Source of the DNA: Bryobacterales bacterium
GTDB taxonomy: Bacteria; Acidobacteriota; Terriglobia; Bryobacterales; Bryobacteraceae
NCBI GenBank assembly: GCA_020854055.1
Contig: JADZGD010000013.1
Location: forward strand, 1-64,000
Direction of reading: 5' to 3'
DNA: 64,000 nt
The notes under the pieces were generated by a model. The model was not told the origin of the DNA. It was given only the letters and a program-made list of their open reading frames with translations, and did no database searches. Below are positions 51,822 to 61,992 of this stretch, one piece after another. Both the position numbers and the translations under genes were made by a program. Numbering within the stretch: the stretch's first letter is position 1; each line of letters begins with the position of its first letter.

Positions 51822-54800
51822 TCAAAAAATCAGCCGCAGCGCCATCTGCATGGTCCGGTTGCCAGCCGCGCCACCCACGCGCCCGAACGAGGCGCTCGAC
51901 AGCTCGAGTACCGGCACGGTCCAGACCTTATTGTTGAACAGGTCGTAGGCCTCCCAGCGCAACTCCGCCTTCACGCGCTCCTTTATAGTGAAACCCCGCA
52001 TCACCGTGCTGTTGACACGGACGATTCGCGCCGACCGCGCAGCGCCGTTGAGCCGCGGCGCATTTCCGAATGGGTTCACCGCCGGATTCGGACGCCGGCC
52101 GAATGCCGACGCGTCCAGCCACAGATTTCCGATCGGATCGAACGAACCGGTTCCCGCGTTGGGGGTCCGCCAGTTGTTCGACACCACGTCAGGCCGCGGC
52201 GGACCCGCGAACAGATAGTTGCTATAAGCATTATCCAGGACGCCCAGCGGGAAGCCGCTCTGCACCGTAGTGTATGAAGAGATCGTCCATTCGCCCAGAA
52301 GGTACCGCAGAAAGCCAGTCTCGAATCGGCCGCGCCCCTTGCCGAAAGGAAGGTCATAGCTGAAAGCGAGCTTGTACTGGTGTGGGATATCCAGCGCGCT
52401 GTAAGATTTCTCCAGGCTCCGGTTCTGATTATTCTGCGCGGCCGCAAATCCTACCCCGGCGCCGATAGCGGCGCCCGGCAGCTCCATGTCGGCGTCTGTC
52501 AGCATCTTGGACCACGTATAACTGGTTAGCATACTCAAACCGTGCGACAGCCGTTTGGTTACTTGTATGATCAGCGCATTGTAAGATGAGTTTCCGTCGT
52601 ATTCCGTCCAGCTAGCTCCTCCAAGCGCTGTGTATTGGGGAAAGACCCGCAACGACTGGCGCAGGGTCGCGTTCGTTTTCATCAGCGAGACAAAATCCGG
52701 GAATGGAGGGGTGAATCCAAGGGCAGCGACAGAAGGATCGGTAATGGAACGATTCAGCAGGGAACCGAACGATGCGTACTTGGAATTCACCTGCATATCG
52801 TTGATCCGGTTGCTGGCCAGGTGTGTTCCCTTTGTCCCGGTATATGTCACATCCAATGCGAATTCTCCTGGTAACGCACGCGAGAGCGCCAGGTTCCAGG
52901 TCGTCGAATTCGGTAGAATTCCGCTAATTTGGTCGATGTAATACCACAATGGGAAGGACGATCCCGCGGCATAGTCCGGGTTGATGTAGGGTGGTTGCTG
53001 AAAGCCGGGCCAACCATTATCCCAGTAAAAAGCGGGATCGACGCCCGAGTTGGGCGAACTCCATGACGGCGCTGCCTGCCTGCCGTTGTTACCGCCCATC
53101 GGTTTGTAGTTGGAGTGGAAGATACCGAAGCCGGCGCGAACCACTGAGTCCTTGGCGAATTGCCACGCCAGTCCAGCCCGTGGGCCCACCCCGTGCTGGG
53201 TGTCGTAGAAACTCATCCTTCCCGTGTATCCCTGCCCTCTACCGGTAAAGCGAACAGCCCCGGGAAGACCATTGGCCGCGGGATTGGCAAGTGTTGGATC
53301 GAAGTAGCTCAAACCACCGTACTTGTCATAGTAGGGAGGGTTGATTTCCATTCGCACACCAAGATTGGCGGTCAGCCGCGACGTGATCTTCCAGTCATCC
53401 TGCAGGAAGAAATAGTGGTTCGGATAGCGTAGTCCTTGGCTATATCCGGTTTCGAGCGAAGCGCCATCGACTGCGCCCAGCAGAAAACTGGCAAAGGAAC
53501 TGCCCGATTTTCCGCTGTTGTCGGTCGGCACCGACGTCTCCAGCCGGCTGAAGCTCATCTTTCCCGCCTTGGTATTGGCGTAGTGTCGGTTTGTCTGGAT
53601 CATCTGATAGCCATACCCGAATTTGAAGCTGTGCGAACCCTTGATCCAGGCGAGATTGTCACTCGCGTTATAGACGTTGTGGAATTCGTCGTAATCCTTG
53701 CTGGCATCCCAACTGTAGAAACTGTCGGTGGCAAAACTCACGCTCAGCATCGCATTATTACAGCCGGGGTTGTTTCTTAGCGCGCCGACCAGGTCGCACC
53801 AGTCTTGATTGCCTTTGAGGTACGCTGATATATCGTGCTCCTGGTGGTACAACCGGTGATAGCCAAATGTCGCCGTGTTGATCAGCGTGGGCGTGATCAT
53901 GTGAGTATCATTCAGGCGGAATACGTCACCAAAATACGTATCACCGTGATGGTATAACCTGCCCGCCAAGGGGAATGGAAGACGAGGACCGATGTTACTC
54001 CAGCTCGATGGATCGGTGTCGTAGGCGTTGTTACTATAGCTGACATTCCGTGTAAATGTCAGCGCCAGACGGTTGGCGGTACCGAAGTTCTGATCGAATT
54101 TCAGTGTCTCTGCATTGTTGATCGCCTTGGTGGGCGCGGTACCTGTCGTGCGCAAATTGTTAACCATAGCGCCGTACTGCGCAAGCACCGAAGCCGTAGA
54201 CTGATTCGGATCGATCATGTACTTCATGATGTTTCGAGCGACCGGCGAGATCCGGCTCATCGGAATCGTGTTATTCGCAAATACTTGCCGGGTGTATCCA
54301 CCGGCCGGATTCGCCTCGGTTGTTGAAGGATCGTAAATTGGTATCAACGTGCCGTTGGCCAGCTTCCAGTCGGAAAAGTCGCCTTGTTTCATTGCCGCTG
54401 TCGGTACCGTGAGAAGCCCCGGCGCCGAGGTGCGGGGTTGGCGTGAACCCTCGTAGGCAAAGAAGAAGAACGTGCGGTTCTTGCCGTTGTACAGTTTCGG
54501 AATGAAAACCGGACCGCCCACGCTGACTCCGAACTCGTTCTTGTGATAGATCGCCTTATTGCCGCCGATGCGGTTATTGCCCCAGCTATTGGCGTCCAGG
54601 CGCTGCGACATGTAGAAGTCAAAGACACTGCCATGAAGTTCGTTGGTGCCTGACTTGGTGGTTAGCACCATGTTGCCGCCACTGGTATGGGCTCCTCGGC
54701 CTTGAACGCAGCGGTATCAATGTGCGCCTCTTCAACGGCGTCCAGTGTGGGAACCAGGCGGTTGAAGATGCCGATGTTGTTTCGAAATCCCGTTTCGATC

Positions 54801-55402
54801 GAAGCGCCATCCACGCTCACCTGCCACGCGAAGCCCTGCCCACCACCCACCATGAAGTCATCCCAGGCACTTTGGCCGTCGTTGGAGCGCACCTGTGGCA
54901 TCATCAGCATGACGCTGAAAACGCTGCGCATTCCCCAGGAGCCGGAACTGGTCACCGGCATGTCGCCGACAAGTTTTTGCTCCATGGTCGAACTCACTTC
55001 GGTGGTCTCGGTTTTCAACATCGGAGCCGCTCCGGAAATGGTGATCTGTTCACTGACGTGGCCTACTTCGAGCAGCGGGTCGATGCGGATCGTGTCACCC
55101 ATCGACAGCACGATACCGGTCCGGGTCCAACTCTTGAAGCCGGGACTGCTTGCGTTGACATCGTACGTTCCTACCTGTAGGTTGGGTATCACATAGTTGC
55201 CGGTGCTTGAGGTGATTGTCTCGGCTTGGACTTTCGTAGCATTGTTGATGGCAATTACTTTCACACCCGCCATCACTGCGCCGGATGTATCAGTTACTAC
55301 ACCGGTGATAGTGCCGCGTGCAGTTTGAGTAGCTCCCTTCCAAGGAAGCAGAACCAACAGAGACAGGACGAATACCGGCAGCAGGAGTGTTCTTTGTGTC
55401 AT
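51822..55402 (-). pseudogene. Oar-like TonB-dependent receptor interrupted by a frameshift
   Basis: Two reading frames make one receptor of about 1190 aa. The N-terminal part (55402 to 54662) has a signal peptide (LLLPVFVLSLLVLLPWKGA), a carboxypeptidase-regulatory-like domain (GTITGVVTDTSGAVMAGVKV) and the start of the plug, ending ...AAFKAEEPIPVAATWC. The C-terminal part (54671 to 51822) continues MVLTTKSGTNELHGSVFDFY and the outer-membrane barrel, ending in QMALRLIF with a terminal aromatic residue. In another frame the junction reads GAHTSGGNMVLTT, so a single missing base near 54691-54700 (GAGGAG for GAGGGAG) explains the break. It may be a real mutation, phase variation or a sequencing error. 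The substrate is probably an oligosaccharide. Confidence 0.8.
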
Positions 55403-55742
55403 GGCGCATGCCCCGTTTACGCGTAGCCTACTTGTTTATTCCTAGATGTCTCCGGGAGATACCTTGTCGCAGGCATTAATCCGCTGCGCGTGGACATTGC
55501 ATCTCTAAAGTGAGACACCAATACGCAATCACGCGAATCGAAGTCGAATTGCAAGTTACGATTAGGCCAGATAGTGAAAGCCCAACACGCGGACGGGAAC
55601 CCATCCGTGGGTGGTAAATCAGTTCAAGAAGATACAGCGGTCTCGGGAGGAGGCCTCTGGGTTTGACCACTAACTGCGCTCATCTCTAAACACGCTCCTC
55701 TCAACGCCCCAGCGTGGCTAAAGTTTCAAACCGGAACAATAT
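55403..55742 (-). other. Long 5' leader of TonB receptor gene
   Basis: About 340 bases lie between the predicted transcription start and the receptor ATG. No coding frame is convincing. A GC-rich self-complementary patch around 55654-55668 (GAGGAGGCCTC) could form local structure. Whether the leader regulates the receptor is unknown. Confidence 0.35.
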
Positions 55743-55749
55743 CCGAAGT

Positions 55750-55778
55750 ACTGTACTATAACCATTGCGAACTGTCAA
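55750..55778 (-). promoter_or_regulatory. Sigma70-type promoter of TonB receptor operon
   Basis: On the minus strand, TTGACA (55773-55778) and TACAGT (55750-55755) are separated by 17 bases, close to the sigma70 consensus. They point towards the TonB receptor gene. The predicted start near 55743 leaves a leader of about 340 bases. Confidence 0.55.
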
Positions 55779-56157
55779 GCGTAAAAGGCTGTGCAGGCAC
55801 GCAAAGACGGGATCGTGAGTCTGTCGCGTCGTTTCCAATATCTGGTTGAACCGGAGCTCCGCGGTAGCGATTCTGATCGGCGTCAAACAGGGAGGCTCGT
55901 TCTACCGTGCTCAGGTTTGCGCCGGGTTTGTGACGCACTCTCGCGCGGCAATCATCGACGGTGCCGTCGATTCATCTCACGCTTACACGCTTCCGTGGTC
56001 ACGGTTTCGCGCGTCCGATTGGTTGCCGCCGTCGAGGACCGTAGAGTGCGATCCGCGATGGCTCCTGGAATCGGAGTTATAATTTTCAATAAGCGCTCAA
56101 TTGGGATGCATAGTTTCGGCTAGGCTGAACGCATGGTTTGGGCGCAATTCAGGTACA
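55779..56157. other. Intergenic region upstream of RND efflux operon
   Basis: A divergent spacer between the TonB receptor promoter and the efflux operon. A TATAAT at 56078-56083 may be the -10 of the efflux operon, but no matching -35 is evident. No coding sequence or RNA gene is supported. Confidence 0.4.
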
Positions 56158-57399
56158 ATGCACGCGAAATTTGTTCTGTATTGGTTGAGCGGCGCGGCGT
56201 TGGTGCTCGCTCTCGGCTGCTCGCGGGCGGTCCCGTCGGGACAGACCCCGGCCACCCCTGTTGTATTGGCGCAGGTCGAGCAAAAGGATGTTCCCATATA
56301 TGGGGAATGGATCGGCACGCTCGATGGAATGGTGAATGCCGCAATTCGTGCGCAGGTAGCCGGCTATTTACTGCGGCAGGCGTACACCGAAGGGTCGTAT
56401 GTACGCAGGGGTCAGTTGCTTTTCGAGATTGATCCGCGCCCCTTTCAAGCGGTTCTTGCTCAAGCCCAGGGCCAGTTGGCGCTCGCCCAGGGCCAGTTGG
56501 CGCTGGCGAAAGCGCAATTCATCCAGACTAAAGCGGAATTGGTTAAGGCCGAAGCCGACCAGGTGCGGACCCAACTCGATTCGGACCGCTTTGTCCCGCT
56601 GCTCAAGGAAAAGGCAGTAACCCAGCAGGACACTGATAATGCGGTGCAGAACAACATCAGCGCCAAGGCTCAGGTAAAAGCCGCCGCGGCACAGGTGGAA
56701 ACCGCCCAAGCCCAGATCGAAGCCGCCAGCGCCGCCGTTGAGGCCTCACGGGCGTCGGTGGATGCAGCCAGCATCAACCTCGGTTTCACCAAACTGACTG
56801 CCCCCATTGATGGCATCGCGGGAATGGCCCAGATCCAGGTAGGGAACCTGGTCAGCCCCAGCACGGGGCCGGTCGCCACGATTTCCACGCTCGATCCGAT
56901 CCGAGCGTACTTCACCATGAGCGAGCAGCAGTATCTCGACTTCGCCAGGTCCGCTGGCGGATCCGACCCGGAGGGCGCCATGCGGGGAATGCAACTCGAT
57001 CTGATTCTCGCCGATGGGACGACATATCCCCACAAAGGCAGATTCTACTTCGCCGACCGGCACGTAGACCCTAAAACCGGCGCGCTGCAGTTAGCCGGAC
57101 TCTTTCCCAATCAGGCCAACATTTTGAGGCCCGGCCAGTACGGCAGAGTCCGCGCGATTGTGCGAACCGAAAAAGGAGCGTTGCTGGTACCCCAGGCCGC
57201 GGTAATCGAGTTGCAGGGCGCTTTTCAAATCGCGGTCGTGGACGGAGCCAACAGGGTGAGCATGCGCAGCGTCAGGCCCGGCGAACGCTTCGGATCGCAG
57301 TGGATCATCGAAGAAGGGCTCAAACCCGGCGAACGGGTAGTGGTGGAGGGTACGGATAAAGTGCGTTCTGGGATGCTGGTCAGCCCGAAGGGGATCTAG
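56158..57399 (+). CDS. RND efflux periplasmic adaptor (AcrA/MexA-like lipoprotein)
   Basis: A 413-aa membrane-fusion protein. The ATG at 56158 starts a lipoprotein signal (LYWLSGAALVLALGC), so it is anchored in the inner membrane. Domains are a lipoyl half (VNAAIRAQVAGYLLRQAYTE), a long alpha-helical hairpin rich in Ala/Gln repeats (LAQAQGQLALAQGQLALAKA), the second lipoyl half and a beta-barrel (LGFTKLTAPIDGIAGMAQIQ, ILRPGQYGRVRAIV). It links the pump to the outer membrane channel and is six bases before the pump gene. Confidence 0.93.
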   Translation: MHAKFVLYWLSGAALVLALGCSRAVPSGQTPATPVVLAQVEQKDVPIYGEWIGTLDGMVNAAIRAQVAGYLLRQAYTEGSYVRRGQLLFEIDPRPFQAVLAQAQGQLALAQGQLALAKAQFIQTKAELVKAEADQVRTQLDSDRFVPLLKEKAVTQQDTDNAVQNNISAKAQVKAAAAQVETAQAQIEAASAAVEASRASVDAASINLGFTKLTAPIDGIAGMAQIQVGNLVSPSTGPVATISTLDPIRAYFTMSEQQYLDFARSAGGSDPEGAMRGMQLDLILADGTTYPHKGRFYFADRHVDPKTGALQLAGLFPNQANILRPGQYGRVRAIVRTEKGALLVPQAAVIELQGAFQIAVVDGANRVSMRSVRPGERFGSQWIIEEGLKPGERVVVEGTDKVRSGMLVSPKGI

Positions 57400-57404
57400 G
57401 GCTG

Positions 57405-60400
57405 ATGGCCAAATTCTTTATCAACCGGCCCAACGTGGCCATCGTGATCTCCATTCTGCTGGTGTTTATCGGGGCCATTACCATTAACTTCCTGCCGGTG
57501 GCCCAGTTCCCCAGCATCATCCCACCCGAAGTTCAGGTGATGGCTACTTATGTGGGAGCCGACGCGCAAACAATCGAGCAGTCCGTCGCCACCCCCATCG
57601 AACAGCAGATGAGCGGTGTCGACAACATGAATTACATGTACTCGTTGAACGCCGCCGCCAGCGGGCAGATGCGCCTGATCGTCAACTTCGACGTCAAGAC
57701 GGATCCCAACACGGACCTGATTCTCGCCCAGATGCGCCAGACGCTGGCTAACTCACAGCTTCCGCCCGACGTAACCAACTTCGGCATTACCGTTCAGAAA
57801 TCGGTATCGGCGCCTTTGATAATGCTGGCGTTGTACTCGCCGCGTGGCAGCCGCAATGCCCAGTTCCTGGCCAACTACTCCTATATCAATCTGAATGACC
57901 AGTTATTGCGTGTTCCGGGCATCGCGATGGTTCAGGTTTACGGCGCGGGCCAGTATGCGATGCGGATCTGGGTCAAGCCGGATCAACTGGCCAAACTGGG
58001 CATTACCGTTCCAGAGATTATCAGCGCCATCCAGTCGCAAAACACAGTGAATCCGGCCGGGAAAATTGGGGGTGAGCCCGTCCCGGAAGGACAACAGTTT
58101 ACCTACTCGGTGCGGGCCCAGGGCCGCCTCATCTCTTCGGAAGACTTCAGCCGGATCGTGGTGCGGGAATCGCCCGAAGGAGGCGTCGTCAGGGTAAAGG
58201 ATGTAGCCCGGGTGGAACTCGGCGTCCAGGACTATAACGTAATCGGCCGCTTCAATGGCCAGCCCAGCGCCATCATCGCGCTCTTCCAGTTGCCCGGCTC
58301 CAACGCCGTCCAGGCCGCCGATGGCGTCAGGAAGTTGATGGAGCAGGCCAAGCGGCGCTTTCCGGCTGACGTGGACTACGCCGTCGGATTGGATACCACC
58401 GATTCGGTCCGGGAGGGCATCAACGAAATTATCGAAACCCTGCTGATTGCCATTGGACTGGTGATCGTTGTGGTTTACATCTTCCTGCAAGGATGGCGTG
58501 CCACCCTGATTCCTCTGCTGGCGGTGCCGGTTTCGCTGGTAGGACCCTTCGCATTTTTCCCGTTGTTTGGTTTTTCGATCAATACGCTCTCCTTGTTTGG
58601 CCTGGTGCTGGCCGTTGGCCTGGTGGTGGACGATGCCATCATCGTGGTGGAAGCCGTGGCGAGGCATATCGAAGAGGGATTGCCTCCCAAGGCCGCGGCC
58701 TTGAAGGCCATGGAAGAGATCTCCGGTCCCGTGGTTGGAATAGCGCTGGTGCTGTCCGCCGTGCTGGTGCCGACGGCGTTTATTCCGGGCATCACCGGCC
58801 GGCTCTATCAGCAGTTCGCTGTCACCATCGCCATTGCGGTAGTGATTTCGGCATTCAACGCCCTCAGCCTCAGTCCGGCTTTGTCGGCCATGTTGCTGCG
58901 CCCACGCAAGCCGAGTTGGGGCCCAATCCAACGCTTCTTCGATTGGTTTAACGGCTTCTTCGGGCGTGGCACGCATGCCTATGTCAGGCTATGCCACGGG
59001 CTGATCCGCAAGAGCGCGGTGGCAGTGGTGTTGCTGGCCGCTTGCGCCGGGGTCGCGGCGCTATTGGGCGACCGCCTGCCTAGCAGCTTCCTGCCGGATG
59101 AGGACCAGGGTTACGTCTACATTAATTTCCAGCTTCCGAAGGCCTCTTCGTTGCAGCGCACCGATGAGGTGATGCGCAAGATCGACAGGATTGTTTCGGA
59201 TGTTCCCGGAGTGCAATATCGTACCGCGGCAGCCGGTTTCAGCATGCTGAGCGGCATACGAAACACCTTCAGCGGCTTTTTCTCGGTGGCCTTCAAGAAA
59301 TGGTCCGATCGAAAAACGCGTGAAGAGCAATATCACGAGATCCAGCAACGTTTGAACCGGGAGCTTGGCGCGCTTCCCGAAGCGGTGGCATTCAGCTTCG
59401 CGCCTCCGGCGATTCCAGGCGTAGGCACCGCCGGAGGATTTACGTTTATTCTGGAAGACCGCGCGGGCAAGGACGTCGATTTTCTGGCGGCCAATGTGGA
59501 CAAATTCATGGCCGCGGCGCGCCGGCGGCCGGAATTCGCTGGCCTCAATACCACCATGCTGGTGGGAGTTCCGCAGCTCTTCTGTGATGTAGACCGGGAC
59601 AAAGTGATCAAACAGGGCGTTGTGCTTAGCGACGTCTACAAGACGATTCAAACGTTCATGGGCGGTCTGTTTGTCAACTACTTCAACCGCTTCGGCCGCC
59701 AGTGGCAGGTGTATGTCCAGGCCGATGGAGACTTCCGCCAGCGCGCCGAGAATGTCGGCCTGTTTTATGTCCGCAACAATAGCGGCGGGATGGTGCCATT
59801 AACATCGGTGACGAAGATAGAGTCGCGGTTGGGGCCCGAATTCACGATGCGTTACAACCTCTTCCGCAGCGCGCAGATCAACGGGCGCGCGGCGCCGGGC
59901 TTCAGCTCCAACCAGGCAATGAGGGCGCTCGAAGATGTGTTTGCCCAAACCATGCCGCGCGAAATGGGTTTTGACTACCTGGGTATGTCATTTCAGGAGC
60001 AGAAGGCGCAGCAGGGCATACCGGCGTGGGCTATCTTTGCCTCCTCGCTGCTGTTCGTTTTTCTGATTCTGGCGGCATTGTATGAGAGCTGGTCGCTACC
60101 CTTCAGCGTGCTGCTCACCACGCCGGTCGCGGTGTTCGGCGCCTTCTTCATTTTGTGGCTGCGCCGTACCCTGGCTCTCGCCGTATCGCCCGCCTACATG
60201 GTGGCCATTGAAAACGATCTGTTCGCGCAGGTTGGTATCGTGATGCTGATCGGCCTGTCGGCCAAGAACGCAATCCTGATTGTTGAATTTGCCAAGGCGG
60301 CCTATGAAAGAGGGGAGCCTTTGATCGATGCCGCGCTCGAAGGCGCCCGGCTTCGCCTGCGGCCAATTTTGATGACGTCGTTCGCTTTTATTCTGGGCTG

Positions 60401-60581
60401 TGTTCCGCTGTGGACGGCTTCCGGCGCCGGATCGGTGGCGCGTAAGATCATGGGCACCACCGTGATCGGAGGAATGCTCGCTGCCAGCGTGATCGGAATC
60501 TTTTTTATCCCCGCCATCTTCTACGTCGTGGAGAAGGTTTCCGGAGCGAGGCGAACACCCGATGCTGACAATGCGCATTAG
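57405..60581 (+). CDS. RND multidrug efflux transporter, HAE1 (AcrB/MexB) family
   Basis: A 1058-aa proton-driven inner membrane pump. It opens MAKFFINRPNVAIVISILLV, followed by the large periplasmic loops with FGITVQKSVSAPL-type porter motifs. TM4 has GLVVDDAIIVVEAVARHIEE with the paired Asp residues of the proton relay. IGLSAKNAILIVEFAK and LRPILMTSFAFILGCVPLWT are typical of the C-terminal half. The length is standard for HAE1. The gene overlaps the outer membrane factor gene by 20 bases. The substrate range cannot be predicted. Confidence 0.95.
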   Translation: MAKFFINRPNVAIVISILLVFIGAITINFLPVAQFPSIIPPEVQVMATYVGADAQTIEQSVATPIEQQMSGVDNMNYMYSLNAAASGQMRLIVNFDVKTDPNTDLILAQMRQTLANSQLPPDVTNFGITVQKSVSAPLIMLALYSPRGSRNAQFLANYSYINLNDQLLRVPGIAMVQVYGAGQYAMRIWVKPDQLAKLGITVPEIISAIQSQNTVNPAGKIGGEPVPEGQQFTYSVRAQGRLISSEDFSRIVVRESPEGGVVRVKDVARVELGVQDYNVIGRFNGQPSAIIALFQLPGSNAVQAADGVRKLMEQAKRRFPADVDYAVGLDTTDSVREGINEIIETLLIAIGLVIVVVYIFLQGWRATLIPLLAVPVSLVGPFAFFPLFGFSINTLSLFGLVLAVGLVVDDAIIVVEAVARHIEEGLPPKAAALKAMEEISGPVVGIALVLSAVLVPTAFIPGITGRLYQQFAVTIAIAVVISAFNALSLSPALSAMLLRPRKPSWGPIQRFFDWFNGFFGRGTHAYVRLCHGLIRKSAVAVVLLAACAGVAALLGDRLPSSFLPDEDQGYVYINFQLPKASSLQRTDEVMRKIDRIVSDVPGVQYRTAAAGFSMLSGIRNTFSGFFSVAFKKWSDRKTREEQYHEIQQRLNRELGALPEAVAFSFAPPAIPGVGTAGGFTFILEDRAGKDVDFLAANVDKFMAAARRRPEFAGLNTTMLVGVPQLFCDVDRDKVIKQGVVLSDVYKTIQTFMGGLFVNYFNRFGRQWQVYVQADGDFRQRAENVGLFYVRNNSGGMVPLTSVTKIESRLGPEFTMRYNLFRSAQINGRAAPGFSSNQAMRALEDVFAQTMPREMGFDYLGMSFQEQKAQQGIPAWAIFASSLLFVFLILAALYESWSLPFSVLLTTPVAVFGAFFILWLRRTLALAVSPAYMVAIENDLFAQVGIVMLIGLSAKNAILIVEFAKAAYERGEPLIDAALEGARLRLRPILMTSFAFILGCVPLWTASGAGSVARKIMGTTVIGGMLAASVIGIFFIPAIFYVVEKVSGARRTPDADNAH

Positions 60582-61983
60582 AGTTCGAATCTCCCTCCTG
60601 ACGCTGGCCGCCATCTGGCTCACCGGTTGTACGGTTGGACCCAGCTATCGCCGGCCGGCGGTTCAAGTGCCGGGTTCGTACCGGGGTTCGCTCTCGGCGG
60701 CCGAATCCGCCTCTCTATCAGACCTGAAGTGGTGGGAAGTCTTTACCGATCCGAGTCTGCAGGAACTGATCCGCACCGCGCTGGCACAAAACTACGATCT
60801 ACGTCAGGCCGTCGCCCGCGTGGAAGCGGCACGGGCCGTTGTGGGCATTGTACGCGCCGACCAGTACCCCAATGTCGCTGCCGGAGGCGGCGTGGCCATC
60901 AACCGATCCTCGCGCAATGGAGCGATGTACCTGCCGCCGTCGATCATGCCCAATCAGAATCGGACCTTCGGCAGCGCCGCGGTTGACCTGCTTTCCTTCG
61001 AACTGGACATCTGGGGCCGTCTGCGCCGCGCCACCGAGGCGGCACGCGCCAGTCTCCTGGCTGCCGAGGAGAATCGTAAAGCGGTGGTGACCACGCTGGT
61101 GAGCGATGTCGCCGCCGCCTATTTCAGCCTCCGCGAGCTGGACGGCGAATTGGACATAGCGAAACGAACGCTCGCCACGCGCAGGAATTCGCTGAATCTT
61201 GTCCAGAGCCGTGAGCGTCACGGACTGGCGACATTGCTCGATCTCCGGCAGGCCGAGGAACTAGTCTATGCGGCGGAACAGGTGCTACCCACAACCGAAC
61301 AACGGATCGCGCAAACCGAAAACCAGATCCACCTGTTGTTGGGTGAAAATCCCGGCGCCGTGGCTCGCGGCCGTGGTCTGACGGAACAGCGGATGCCGCC
61401 GCGCGTCCCCGCCGGCCTTCCTTCGGCATTGCTCGAACGGCGGCCCGACATCCGCGCCGCCGAGCAGACCCTGATTGCCGCCAATGCCGAAATCGGGGTC
61501 GCTCGCGCCGCCTACTTTCCGCGGATCAGCCTCACCGGATTGCTTGGCGGGCAGAGCACGCAGCTTCGGAGCTTGTTCAGCGCGCCTAATTCAACCTGGA
61601 ATTTCAGCCCCCAGGTTAACGTGCCCATCTTCACCGCCGGCCGGATCGGATCAAGTATAAAGTTAGCCGAGGCTTCGCGTGCCGGCGCGCTGGCGCAGTA
61701 CCAAAAGGTGATTCAGACGTCGTTCGCCGAAGTATCGGACGCGCTGATCGCTCACCAGAAACTACGCGAGAGCCGCGAAAAGCAGGAACTTCTGCTGGCA
61801 GCTCTCCAGGACCGCACCCGGCTGGCCTATGTACGTTTCAACGGCGGTGTCGACACTCTGCTGAACGCGCTTGACGCGGACCGCAGCCAATTCCAGGCAC
61901 AATTGACCCTGGAGCAGATCAGACGGGATGAACTGCTGAGCGTCGTTCAGCTTTACAAGGCACTCGGCGGCGGTTGGCAGTAG
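60562..61983 (+). CDS. Outer membrane efflux lipoprotein (OprM/NodT family)
   Basis: A 473-aa TolC-like outer membrane factor. The lipoprotein signal is LLTLAAIWLTGC; then TVGPSYRRPAVQVPGSYRG, the NodT-family start. Two helical repeats include LRQAVARVEAARAVVGIVRA, FELDIWGRLRRATEAARASL and LLERRPDIRAAEQTLIAANA, with FSPQVNVPIFTAGRIGSSI. It completes a three-gene RND operon with a 20-base overlap with the pump; the ATG at 60571 is an alternative start. It is a short distance (9 bases) from a convergent GH27 gene. Confidence 0.93.
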   Translation: MLTMRIRVRISLLTLAAIWLTGCTVGPSYRRPAVQVPGSYRGSLSAAESASLSDLKWWEVFTDPSLQELIRTALAQNYDLRQAVARVEAARAVVGIVRADQYPNVAAGGGVAINRSSRNGAMYLPPSIMPNQNRTFGSAAVDLLSFELDIWGRLRRATEAARASLLAAEENRKAVVTTLVSDVAAAYFSLRELDGELDIAKRTLATRRNSLNLVQSRERHGLATLLDLRQAEELVYAAEQVLPTTEQRIAQTENQIHLLLGENPGAVARGRGLTEQRMPPRVPAGLPSALLERRPDIRAAEQTLIAANAEIGVARAAYFPRISLTGLLGGQSTQLRSLFSAPNSTWNFSPQVNVPIFTAGRIGSSIKLAEASRAGALAQYQKVIQTSFAEVSDALIAHQKLRESREKQELLLAALQDRTRLAYVRFNGGVDTLLNALDADRSQFQAQLTLEQIRRDELLSVVQLYKALGGGWQ

Positions 61984-61992
61984 TTTTCCGGT

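Noticed and set aside
55779..56157. A small gene or RNA between the TonB receptor and efflux operons
   Set aside because: Open frames here are short, Arg/Ser-rich and lack ribosome-binding sites; no tRNA-like or known RNA fold was apparent by eye.
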